A program made the translations under genes and the position numbers. Source: JAGTVB01 sp964624765 (GTDB lineage Bacteria; Pseudomonadota; Gammaproteobacteria; HK1). From it: 13,296 nt of DNA. The stretch is taken from contig CAZUZO010000097.1 of NCBI GenBank assembly GCA_964624765.1, positions 1 through 13,296 on the forward strand, read 5' to 3'. This document shows positions 1-7,307 of this stretch, piece after piece. The notes beneath the pieces were generated by a model. It saw only the letters and a list, made by a program, of their open reading frames with translations, ran no database searches and was not told the origin of the DNA. Each line of letters opens with the position of its first letter. Position 1 is the stretch's first letter.

Positions 1-23
1 CGTACATTAACGAGGAGAGTCCC

Positions 24-1085
24 GTGTTGAGGAAAACCATCGGCGTGGCGGTTGCGGCCGCCCTGTTGGCAGCGGCTTCGGGTGCCCAAGCCCAAGCCGC
101 CCGTGACTATATTTTCATCGTTGGCTCGTCGACGGTGTATCCGTTTGCCACCGTGGTGGCCGAACGGTTCGGGAAAACCACAGGCTTTAAGGCCCCCAAG
201 ATCGAATCCACCGGTACCGGTGGGGGGTTAAAGCTGTTTTGTGGCGGGGTAGGCGTACAGCACCCGGATATCACCAATGCTTCGCGGGGCATCAAGGCAT
301 CGGAAGTGGATACTTGCGCTGCGAACGGCGTGCAGGAGATCACCGAGGTCAAGATCGGCTATGACGGTATCGCCATCGCCAACAACGTGGGGGCGCCGCC
401 GATGGCCCTGTCGCTGCGGGAGGTCTACCTCGCGCTGGCCAAGGAGGTGCCGGATCCCAAGGGCGGTGATCGGCTCGTACCCAATCCTTACCGGACCTGG
501 AAGGACCTGAACCCTGAGCTTCCGGATACGCGCATCGAAGTTCTCGGCCCGCCCCCCACTTCCGGGACCCGCGACGCCTTTGCCGAGCTCGCCATGGAGG
601 GGGGATGTTCGACCTTCGACTTCATCAAGGCCATGAAGGACAGAGATGAGAGTAATTATAAGCGTGTTTGCCACACGGTGCGGGAGGATGGTGGCTATGT
701 GGAAGCGGGCGAGAATGACAACCTGATCGTCCAGAAGCTGGGCGCGAACCCGAAGGCGCTGGGCGTATTTGGCTTCAGCTTCTTGGACCAGAATCTGGAC
801 AAGATCCAAGGCGCGATCATCGCCGGTGTGGAGCCCGATTTTGACTCGATCGCGAGCGGCGAATACCCCATCTCACGGAGCATTTATTTCTATGTCAAGA
901 AAGCCCATGTGGGGGTGATTCCCGGCATTCGCGAGTATCTCGAGGAGTTTACCAGCGAGCAGGCCTGGGGGCCGGAGGGTTATCTGGCGGACCGCGGCAT
1001 GATCCCTCTGCGCGATGAAGAACGTGAGCAGGTGCGCGCTTCGGTGGCCAATCTCGAGAACCTGGATCTCGGTGGGGGGCGCTGA
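24..1085 (+). CDS. pstS: PstS, periplasmic phosphate-binding protein of the Pst ABC transporter
   Basis: Encodes a 353-residue exported substrate-binding protein that captures inorganic phosphate in the periplasm and delivers it to PstCA. It starts at GTG, with a GAGGAG ribosome site about six bases upstream. Residues 1-23 or 1-25 form a signal peptide (basic start, Ala/Leu core, AQA cleavage site). The mature protein shows the expected ligand loops: VGSSTVYPF (33-41), STGTGG (62-67), ITNASR (83-88) and PPPTSGTRDAF (176-186). In characterised PstS proteins the SGT step and the first two loops contact phosphate. The long form, with EGGC, REDGGYVEAGENDN and YPISR segments, matches the PstS type common in alphaproteobacteria and some gammaproteobacteria. 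It is the first gene of the pst operon here. Its promoter lies outside the window, so Pho control cannot be checked. Confidence 0.95.
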   Translation: MLRKTIGVAVAAALLAAASGAQAQAARDYIFIVGSSTVYPFATVVAERFGKTTGFKAPKIESTGTGGGLKLFCGGVGVQHPDITNASRGIKASEVDTCAANGVQEITEVKIGYDGIAIANNVGAPPMALSLREVYLALAKEVPDPKGGDRLVPNPYRTWKDLNPELPDTRIEVLGPPPTSGTRDAFAELAMEGGCSTFDFIKAMKDRDESNYKRVCHTVREDGGYVEAGENDNLIVQKLGANPKALGVFGFSFLDQNLDKIQGAIIAGVEPDFDSIASGEYPISRSIYFYVKKAHVGVIPGIREYLEEFTSEQAWGPEGYLADRGMIPLRDEEREQVRASVANLENLDLGGGR

Positions 1086-1104
1086 GCCGCGTTCCCTTAT
1101 CGAT

Positions 1105-1147
1105 GCGCAACGCACCGGCGGTGGCTCCGCCCCCCGGTGCGTTGCGC
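1105..1147 (+). terminator. Strong hairpin between pstS and pstC (attenuator or 3' stabiliser)
   Basis: A perfect 14-bp inverted repeat: the left arm at 1105-1118 begins GCGCAACG and the right arm at 1134-1147 ends CGTTGCGC, with a 15-base loop. It is very GC-rich and no T-run follows, so it is not a canonical intrinsic terminator. It lies 19 bases after the pstS stop and 79 bases before pstC. Its position suggests partial termination or protection of the pstS message from 3' decay, giving more binding protein than permease. The structure is seen; the role is inferred. Confidence 0.6.
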
Positions 1148-1226
1148 CCGGCTCGCGATGGAAAGCAGGTCTTTGTGAGCTACCAAAACAAACAATAGGC
1201 TAACGCGGCACACTCGGGGTAGAGTC

Positions 1227-2621
1227 TTGGCCACATCAACGCTCATATTGGTGCTCCTCGCCTTGTCGACGCTCGGCTATCACCTCGGACGGCGGCGTTC
1301 CCTGGTGGTCGGTACGGCGGGAACCGCTACGGTTCCACAGCGTCTGCACTCCCTTCCCAGCTATTATGGGCTCTATACAGCCCTATGGTGCGGGATTCCC
1401 GCGCTTATCCTGTTTGCCGCCTGGATCGCGCTCCAGCCGACGATCATTACCCAGCTCGTCATTGCTGAGCTTCCGGCGGAGATCCAGGCGCTCCCGGAGG
1501 CTCGCATCAACCTGGTGGTGAACGATATCAAGAACTTGGCTAGCGGCAATATCGTTTCTGGCCAGGTCGACCCGGTTATGCAGGCCGCTGCCGACCGCTA
1601 CTTGCAGCTGCAGGCGCTGAGCTCCGCGGCCCTGAGCGTGGTGGTGCTGGCGCTGGCCATCGGCGGCATCTCCATCGGCTGGCGTTCCGTCTCGCCGACC
1701 CTACGGGCCCGCAACATAGTGGAGCGGGTCATCAACATTTTTCTCATTGGGAGTTCCTTGATAGCCATTCTCACCACGCTGGGTATCGTGCTATCGGTGC
1801 TGTTTGAGGCGAGCCGTTTCTTCCAGGCCGTGCCGGTCACGGAATTTCTGTTCGGATTGCACTGGAGCCCGCAAACCGCCATCCGCGCCGATCAGGTGGG
1901 GGCCTCGGGGGCATTCGGGGCGGTACCGCTGTTTGCCGGCACCATGCTCATCTCTGCCATCGCCATGGTGGTGGCCGTTCCCATCGGTCTGTTGTCCGCT
2001 CTGTACCTGTCGGAGTATGCCAACCGGCAGTTTCGCGCCGTGGTGAAGCCGCTGTTGGAGATCCTGGCCGGCATCCCCACGGTCGTCTATGGGTTCTTCG
2101 CCGCCTTGACGGTGGCCCCCCTGGTGCGCGAGGCAGGCATGTCGGTGGGACTGAGCGTGGCCTCGGAGAGTGCATTGGCGGCCGGGCTGGTGATGGGCGT
2201 CATGATCATTCCGTTCGTTTCCTCACTGTCCGACGATGTGATCAATGCGGTGCCCCAGGCTATGCGGGATGGCTCCTTCGCGCTGGGCGGAACCCATTCC
2301 GAAACCATCAAATACGTCCTCCTGCCGGCTGCGCTGCCAGGCATCGTGGGCGGGGTATTGCTGGCGGTATCGCGGGCTATCGGCGAGACCATGATCGTGG
2401 TCATGGCGGCCGGGCTGGCGGCCAACCTGACCGCCAATCCCCTGGAGGCGGTGACTACCGTCACCGTGCAGATCGTGACGTTGTTGACCGGCGACCAGGA
2501 GTTCGACAGCCCGAAGACCCTGGCGGCATTTGCCCTGGGGCTGGTGTTGTTCGTAGTCACCTTGATGCTAAACGTCATCGCGCTGTACGTGGTGAGAAAA
2601 TACCGAGAGCAATATGAGTGA
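1227..2621 (+). CDS. pstC: PstC, phosphate ABC transporter permease
   Basis: A 464-residue inner-membrane permease that forms the phosphate channel with PstA. The start is TTG, with a weak purine-rich site (GGGGTAGAG) just upstream; no better start precedes the first membrane segment (residues 4-20). A second hydrophobic segment near 50-67 and a periplasmic stretch of about 60 residues come before the transport domain. That domain holds PLLEILAGIPTVVYGFFAAL and the SRAIGETMIVVMAAG coupling loop, typical of PstC. The protein is much longer than E. coli PstC (about 320 residues) because of the N-terminal part, a layout shared by long-form PstC proteins. The last 8 bases overlap the start of pstA, which implies coupled translation. 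Confidence 0.94.
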   Translation: MATSTLILVLLALSTLGYHLGRRRSLVVGTAGTATVPQRLHSLPSYYGLYTALWCGIPALILFAAWIALQPTIITQLVIAELPAEIQALPEARINLVVNDIKNLASGNIVSGQVDPVMQAAADRYLQLQALSSAALSVVVLALAIGGISIGWRSVSPTLRARNIVERVINIFLIGSSLIAILTTLGIVLSVLFEASRFFQAVPVTEFLFGLHWSPQTAIRADQVGASGAFGAVPLFAGTMLISAIAMVVAVPIGLLSALYLSEYANRQFRAVVKPLLEILAGIPTVVYGFFAALTVAPLVREAGMSVGLSVASESALAAGLVMGVMIIPFVSSLSDDVINAVPQAMRDGSFALGGTHSETIKYVLLPAALPGIVGGVLLAVSRAIGETMIVVMAAGLAANLTANPLEAVTTVTVQIVTLLTGDQEFDSPKTLAAFALGLVLFVVTLMLNVIALYVVRKYREQYE

Positions 2622-3936
2622 ATTCAACCCGCATGCCGTTTCGCCGGGAGGAGAGAGCCAGCTCCGCACCACGGACATCATGCGCCAAGGGTTGGCGGGT
2701 CGACATCGCGCGGAACGGCGCTTTCGCCTGTACGGGTTGATCGCGATCTTCTCCGCCTTAGCGTTTCTACTCTTCCTGCTTACCAGTATCGTCGCCACCG
2801 GTTGGCCGGCTTTCCAACAGACCTATGTCGAGTTAGACATTTATTTCGATCCAGAGCAGATCGACCCGGCGGGAACGCGCACCCCTCGGGCACTCTCCAG
2901 GGCCGATTACCCGGCACTGGTGCGCGCGACCCTCAGAAATGCTTTCCCGGAGGTCAGCGACCGGCGAGAACTGCGCCAGTTGTACAGCCTGGTGAGCGCC
3001 GGAGCGGGGTTCGAGCTGCGTACGAAAGTCATGGAAAATCCCGAGCTCATCGGTACCAGCAAGACCATCTGGGTGCCCACCTCCGACGATGTGGATATGC
3101 TGATCAAAGGCTATGTCGATCGGAGCTTGCCCGAACGGCAGCGCCGATTGAATGACCGGATGATCGGCTGGGTCGACCAATTGGTGGCGCAGCAAAAGAT
3201 CGAGAAGCGGTTCAACGCGCTGTTCTTTATCAACGGCGACTCGCGGCAGCCGGAGCTGGCCGGCATCCGTGGCGCCGTGATGGGTTCGTTGTATACGTTG
3301 CTGGTGACCCTCAGTCTAGCCTTTCCCCTCGGCGTGGCGACGGCTGTTTATCTGGAAGAGTTTGCGCCCAAAAACCGCTGGACTGACCTCATCGAAGTCA
3401 ACATCAACAACCTGGCGGCGGTGCCGTCTATCGTGTTTGGTCTGCTGGGACTGGCTGTATTCATCAATTTCTTCGGTTTGCCGCGCTCGGTGCCACTGGT
3501 GGGAGGTCTGGTCCTGACCCTCATGACGTTGCCGACCATCATCATCGCCAGCCGAGCAGCCCTCAAATCCGTTCCGCCCTCGATCCGTGAGGCGGCATTG
3601 GGGGTGGGCGCTTCCAAGGTGCAGATGGTCAGTCATCATGTCCTGCCGCTGGCCATGCCGGGGATGCTCACCGGCACCATCATCGGTATGGCGCAGGCGT
3701 TGGGCGAATCGGCGCCGCTTCTGATGATCGGCATGATCGCCTTTATCGTCGATGTGCCTACCGGGCCCTTCGACCCGGCCACCGTTCTGCCGGTGCAGAT
3801 CTTCCTTTGGGCGGATAGCCCGGAGCGCGCCTTCGTTGAGAAAACGGCGGCGGCTATCATCGTGCTGTTGGGGTTTCTGATCCTGATGAACGCCTTGGCT
3901 GTTTATCTGCGTAAGCGGTTTGAACGACGGTGGTAG
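2614..3936 (+). CDS. pstA: PstA, phosphate ABC transporter permease with N-terminal DUF3333 domain
   Basis: A 440-residue permease partner of PstC. It has one membrane segment near residues 38-62. A periplasmic domain of about 150 residues follows, resembling DUF3333, the extension known from long-form PstA proteins. The permease domain starts near residue 210 (GAVMGSLYTLLVTLSLAFPLGVATAVYLEEFAP). The cytoplasmic coupling loop is visible as AALGVGASKVQMVSHHVLPLAMPG, and QALGESAPLLMIG is the PstA signature region. The ATG lies inside the end of pstC (8-bp overlap). PstB follows after 56 bases. DUF3333 function is not established; its place beside PstS suggests a docking or gating role, which is inference. 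Confidence 0.94.
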   Translation: MSEFNPHAVSPGGESQLRTTDIMRQGLAGRHRAERRFRLYGLIAIFSALAFLLFLLTSIVATGWPAFQQTYVELDIYFDPEQIDPAGTRTPRALSRADYPALVRATLRNAFPEVSDRRELRQLYSLVSAGAGFELRTKVMENPELIGTSKTIWVPTSDDVDMLIKGYVDRSLPERQRRLNDRMIGWVDQLVAQQKIEKRFNALFFINGDSRQPELAGIRGAVMGSLYTLLVTLSLAFPLGVATAVYLEEFAPKNRWTDLIEVNINNLAAVPSIVFGLLGLAVFINFFGLPRSVPLVGGLVLTLMTLPTIIIASRAALKSVPPSIREAALGVGASKVQMVSHHVLPLAMPGMLTGTIIGMAQALGESAPLLMIGMIAFIVDVPTGPFDPATVLPVQIFLWADSPERAFVEKTAAAIIVLLGFLILMNALAVYLRKRFERRW

Positions 3937-3992
3937 AGGATGGCCGCCTCCATTATTGCCATGAGGGCGAGTAAACGAACAGGTGAAACAAG

Positions 3993-4883
3993 ATGAACAC
4001 GAGCCCGATGCCACAGCAGAGAGCTGCGGCACCGATTCCGGACCCAGTGGTTAGCAAGCCGTCCATCGTTGAGCCCTCTTTCCAGCAACGAGAGTTTGCC
4101 GGAACGGTGGGCAAGATCACCGTGGACAATCCCAAGATCGTGTCGCGCAACGTCGATGTCTACTACGCCGACAAGCATGCCATCAAGAACGTGAGTCTGG
4201 ATATCGGTTCCAATGAAATCGTGTCCATGATCGGCCCTTCCGGATGCGGCAAGTCGACCTTCTTGCGTTGTCTGAATCGCATGAACGACACCATCGATAG
4301 CTGTCGGGTCACCGGCGAGATCCGCCTAGATGGCGAAGACATCAATAACGCGAAACTCGATGTGGTGCAGCTTCGAGCGCGGGTCGGCATGGTGTTTCAA
4401 AAACCGAATCCTTTTCCCAAGTCTATCTATGAGAATGTCGCCTATGGCCCGCGCATCCACGGCCTGACCCGCAATCGAGGGGATCTGGATGAGCTGGTGC
4501 AATTGAGCCTGGAGCGGGCAGGCCTCTGGGAGGAAGTGAAGGATCGTATGGATCAGCCGGGGACCGGACTCTCCGGGGGACAGCAGCAGCGCCTGTGCAT
4601 CGCTCGGGCGATTTCCGTCAGCCCGGAAGTCATCTTGATGGACGAGCCGTGCTCCGCCCTGGATCCCATCGCTACTGCCAAGATCGAGGAGCTGATGGAC
4701 GAGCTGCGCCAGAACTATACCATCTGCATCGTCACCCATTCGATGCAGCAAGCGGCCCGCGTGTCCCAGCGCACAGCCTATTTTCATCTCGGCGATCTGG
4801 TGGAGGTGGGGTACACCTCGGATATCTTCACCAACCCAAAGCATAAGCTAACTGAGGATTACATTACCGGTCGTTTTGGCTGA
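3993..4883 (+). CDS. pstB: PstB, phosphate ABC transporter ATPase
   Basis: A 296-residue ATPase that drives phosphate import through PstCA. All ABC motifs are present: Walker A GPSGCGKST (81-89), Q-loop FQKPNPFP (135-142), signature LSGGQQQR (193-200), Walker B VILMDEP with catalytic Glu218, and H-loop His249. RMNDTI and THSMQQAARVSQ are diagnostic of PstB. The first 45 or so residues form a Pro/Ala/Gln-rich extension not found in E. coli PstB (257 residues). A GGTGAAACAAG stretch precedes the ATG. An internal start near the ABC core cannot be excluded, but none has an obviously better ribosome site. The gene sits 56 bases after pstA and 65 bases before phoU. Confidence 0.96.
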   Translation: MNTSPMPQQRAAAPIPDPVVSKPSIVEPSFQQREFAGTVGKITVDNPKIVSRNVDVYYADKHAIKNVSLDIGSNEIVSMIGPSGCGKSTFLRCLNRMNDTIDSCRVTGEIRLDGEDINNAKLDVVQLRARVGMVFQKPNPFPKSIYENVAYGPRIHGLTRNRGDLDELVQLSLERAGLWEEVKDRMDQPGTGLSGGQQQRLCIARAISVSPEVILMDEPCSALDPIATAKIEELMDELRQNYTICIVTHSMQQAARVSQRTAYFHLGDLVEVGYTSDIFTNPKHKLTEDYITGRFG

Positions 4884-4948
4884 TGGGTTGAATCCTCACC
4901 GGTTTTTGGCAGCGCATGGGCGTTGGTCCAACAGAAGGTCTCACGACG

Positions 4949-5662
4949 ATGGAACAACATACAGTGAAGCGATATGACGAGGAACTCCATACCCTTCAGA
5001 GTCTGGTGCTCAAGATGGGGGGGCTCGTTCAGGAGCAGATCGAGGGAGCCATCAAGGCCTTGGATGATGAAGACTTGGATGGCGCCAGGCGGGTGGTGGC
5101 CGGGGACCAAATGGTCAATGGCTATAACGTCCAGGTGGATGAGACTGCGGTCCATTTGATCGCTCGTCGCCAGCCCGTGGCCTCCGATCTGAGACTCATC
5201 GTGTCGTTGGAGAAAGCCGTGAACGATCTGGAGCGCATCGGTGACGAGGCGGCCAAGATCGCCCAGATGGTGCTGCGCATCTATGACAGTGATAGCAATG
5301 CGCCCAATCACGGTCTGCTGCGCGACGTGCCGCCCATGGCGCGGCTGGCTGTGGGACTCTTGACAGGCGCGCTGGATGCCTTGGCGAGGATGGATATTAG
5401 CAAGGCGTTGGAGGTGGCGCGCCGGGATGCCGAACTCGATGAGGCATTCGGAGCCGGCATCCGCCACTTGACCACCTATGTCATGGAAGATCCGCGCAAT
5501 ATGGGCCATGCCATCAACACGGTGTTGATCCTGAAGGCCTTGGAACGCATGGGGGACCATTCCAAGAACATTGCCGAGTATGTGGTGTATTACGTCAAGG
5601 GAACCGACATTCGCAGTCTGGAGGCCAAAGACCTCAAGGGCGTGGAGGCATCCTCGGAATGA
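4949..5662 (+). CDS. phoU: PhoU, negative regulator coupling Pst transport to Pho signalling
   Basis: A 237-residue all-helical cytoplasmic protein, close to the 241 residues of E. coli PhoU. Characterised PhoU proteins associate with PstB and the PhoR kinase and keep the Pho regulon off when phosphate is plentiful. The sequence shows two PhoU repeats, each with a metal-cluster motif: ERIGDEAAKIA (95-105) and, near the C-terminus, ERMGDHSKNIAEY. ARRQPVASDLRL (72-83) is also typical. The ATG at 4949 is chosen over an in-frame ATG at 4916, because AGAAGG lies ahead of it and the N-terminus then aligns with known PhoU. The stop overlaps the start of the next gene (ATGA). No phoB or phoR is visible in the window. 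Confidence 0.95.
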   Translation: MEQHTVKRYDEELHTLQSLVLKMGGLVQEQIEGAIKALDDEDLDGARRVVAGDQMVNGYNVQVDETAVHLIARRQPVASDLRLIVSLEKAVNDLERIGDEAAKIAQMVLRIYDSDSNAPNHGLLRDVPPMARLAVGLLTGALDALARMDISKALEVARRDAELDEAFGAGIRHLTTYVMEDPRNMGHAINTVLILKALERMGDHSKNIAEYVVYYVKGTDIRSLEAKDLKGVEASSE

Positions 5663-6681
5663 AGCGTGCGGCTTTAGTAGGCGCCGCCTGCTGGCTGTTG
5701 GCTGTCGGCGCCGGCGAGGCGCGGGAGCAGATCCGAGTGGTGGGCTCCGGCGCTCCTTTTGCCTATGCCCATATGGTGGCCGAACAGTTTGCTCAAAGCG
5801 CTCACCATCGGGCCCCGTCCCTCGATCTCACGGGGGCGGCGATCGGCTTTCGCCAGTTTTGTGCCGGTGTCGGTTTCGAATACCCCGATGTCAACGTGAC
5901 CTCGCGACCGATGACGGTGGCAGAGTTCTCGAATTGCCAGCAACATGGCGTGGCCAGTATCAGCGAGATCGCCGTGGGCCAGGAGGTGTTGTTGCTGGTC
6001 AACGCGGAGAGCTCGCCACGGCTGGCGATCACCGCCGCCGAGCTGTTCAGCGCCTTAGCCGATCGAGTGCCGGTCAATGGCGAGCTCCAGGTGAATCCCT
6101 ATGAGCGCTGGAGCGATATCCGCGGAACGCTTCCGGACGTCGCCATCCAAGTGATGGGCCCCGCGCCGGCCTCACCGAGCCACGATGCGTTGATGGCGCT
6201 GGTAATGGACCGCGGCTGCCAGTCGTTTGCGAGCCTACAGCAGCTGGAAGCCGATCGCCGTGAGCAGGTGTGCCGCACGCTGCGCCGGGATGGGGCGTAT
6301 CTCGACGGCATGCGCAATGAAAGGGAAATGCTGCAATGGCTGCGCGACAACCCCAACGCCTATGGGCTCATGAGCTACCGGTGGTGGTATGAGGAAGGAC
6401 AAGGTGAGCTGGTGGCCAATCCCATCGATGATGTGCCGCCCTCCGAGGAAAAACTGAGCGACGCCCGTTATCCATTGGCGCGGCCGGTTTTTCTGTACGT
6501 CAAGAACCAGCATGTCGGGCAGGTGCCCGGCCTGCAGGAATTTCTCTATGAGTTCACCGCCGAACGCACCATCGGCCCGGATGGCTATCTGGTGGACAAG
6601 GGCTTCGTCCCGCTGAACGATCGCGGACGAAACCGTGCTCGAGAGGCCGTGCTGAGCCTGCAACCCATCAGCCGCGAGTAG
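5659..6681 (+). CDS. Second PstS-family periplasmic binding protein with altered phosphate loops
   Basis: A 340-residue exported protein that aligns end to end with the PstS at the operon start. Shared landmarks include a signal peptide (about 1-21, cleavage after GEA), VNPYERW, CRTLRRDGAYLDG, YPLARPVFLYVKNQHVGQVPGLQEFLYEF and DGYLVDKGFVPL. The ligand loops differ: VGSSTVYPF becomes VGSGAPFAY (28-36), STGTGGGLK becomes LTGAAIGFR (57-65), and PPPTSGTRDA becomes PAPASPSHDA (168-177), which loses the SGT step. Cys11 is not in a proper lipobox, so cleavage by signal peptidase I is expected. It overlaps phoU by 4 bp and closes the operon. It may bind a different oxyanion, bind phosphate with altered affinity, or act as a sensor. 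Family membership is firm; function is open. Confidence 0.88.
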   Translation: MKRAALVGAACWLLAVGAGEAREQIRVVGSGAPFAYAHMVAEQFAQSAHHRAPSLDLTGAAIGFRQFCAGVGFEYPDVNVTSRPMTVAEFSNCQQHGVASISEIAVGQEVLLLVNAESSPRLAITAAELFSALADRVPVNGELQVNPYERWSDIRGTLPDVAIQVMGPAPASPSHDALMALVMDRGCQSFASLQQLEADRREQVCRTLRRDGAYLDGMRNEREMLQWLRDNPNAYGLMSYRWWYEEGQGELVANPIDDVPPSEEKLSDARYPLARPVFLYVKNQHVGQVPGLQEFLYEFTAERTIGPDGYLVDKGFVPLNDRGRNRAREAVLSLQPISRE

Positions 6682-6758
6682 CGACCATCGACAGGGGGGC
6701 GTACTTGGTGATGAACAGCGTGCTTGCGCTGGCGATCATGACCGGTTTAAGACAGCTG

Positions 6759-7037
6759 CTACGTTTTCAGCACTTCAGACAAGTATTCGCGGATCTGATC
6801 CTCGACACGTTGCTTCATCGGGCTGAGCAGCCATCCCAGCTTGACCTGGACCCGCACTTCTGATCCCTCCAGATCGATACGTCCGGTGATACCACGGCGC
6901 CTGAAGTGGAGGGATCCCCCTTCCCAGTGATACTGCAAAGGGAAGCTGTCATTGACGCGTTCCGCGATGTTCTCGGCTAGCGCTCGAGTCTCATCGGGGC
7001 GCAGGGCATGTTTTTGCCGAATCTCGATATCGGCCAA
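6759..7037 (-). CDS. Polyhydroxyalkanoic acid system family protein (PHA_gran_rgn type)
   Basis: A small protein of 92 residues, starting MADIEIRQKHAL and ending in a long amphipathic helix (LLSPMKQRVEDQIREYLSEVL). The pattern of N-terminal strand, Glu-rich helix, YHWEGGSLHFRRRGITGRIDLEG beta core and VQVKLGWLLSPMKQ resembles the PHA_gran_rgn family, which is often found near polyhydroxyalkanoate granule genes. Its biochemical role is not known to me. The TTG at 7037 is preferred: GGAG lies nine bases upstream and the product then begins like family members. An in-frame TTG at 7052 would add five residues but has no ribosome site. No PHA synthase or phasin gene is visible nearby. It converges with the second pstS-like gene. 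Confidence 0.72.
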   Translation of the reverse strand: MADIEIRQKHALRPDETRALAENIAERVNDSFPLQYHWEGGSLHFRRRGITGRIDLEGSEVRVQVKLGWLLSPMKQRVEDQIREYLSEVLKT

Positions 7038-7100
7038 AGGTGGATACTCCAAGGTTTTTAGCTAGCATACAAAAGGGCGGGAGGTGAGGCTAGGGGGCTT

Positions 7101-7260
7101 ACCACCTATCAGTTATGGCTTATGGAGAAAACAGTCTGTCATACCGGCATGGATTGCCGGTATCCAGAACACAGGGATGTGATGCCGGGTGGCCCTCTAT
7201 GGCCACTGGGTTCCGGCAATGCCTGCCGGAACGGCGGGCATGATTAAACTGATAGGTGGT
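7101..7260. repeat. 160-bp MITE-like palindromic element with three internal hairpins
   Basis: The ends are a perfect 14-bp inverted repeat: ACCACCTATCAGTT at 7101-7114 and its complement at 7247-7260. Inside are three perfect hairpins: 7141-7163 (9-bp stem, arm ATACCGGCA), 7189-7206 (6-bp stem, arm GTGGCC) and 7211-7231 (8-bp stem, arm TTCCGGCA). The first and third are related in inverted orientation, so the element is symmetric as a whole. A 9-bp direct repeat GGTGAGGCT occurs just outside the left end (7083-7091) and across the right end (7258-7266). It has no coding potential. The paired CCGGCA hairpins look like short dispersed repeats of proteobacterial chromosomes. It fills most of the 270-base gap between the PHA-type gene and the copper ATPase. 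Confidence 0.65.
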
Positions 7261-7307
7261 GAGGCTGAGGGGATGGCTGCCGGCATGCAGGGGCCAATCG
7301 GAAAAGC

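Noticed and set aside
3316..4032. A 238-codon open frame on the minus strand
   Set aside because: It is antisense to pstA and the start of pstB, with a His/Arg/Gln-rich product typical of GC-rich shadow frames.
4916..4948. An upstream in-frame ATG for phoU at 4916
   Set aside because: It has no ribosome site and adds residues that do not fit known PhoU N-termini; the ATG at 4949 fits better.
5659..5700. Possible lipoprotein signal at Cys11 of the second PstS-like protein
   Set aside because: The preceding residues (GAA) lack the Leu/Val/Ile at -3, and a normal cleavage site follows at GEA.
7136..7142. An exact CTGTCAT 7-mer matching the PhoB half-site
   Set aside because: No second unit lies 11 bp up or downstream, and the bases fall at the edge of a repeat hairpin, so it is most likely chance.
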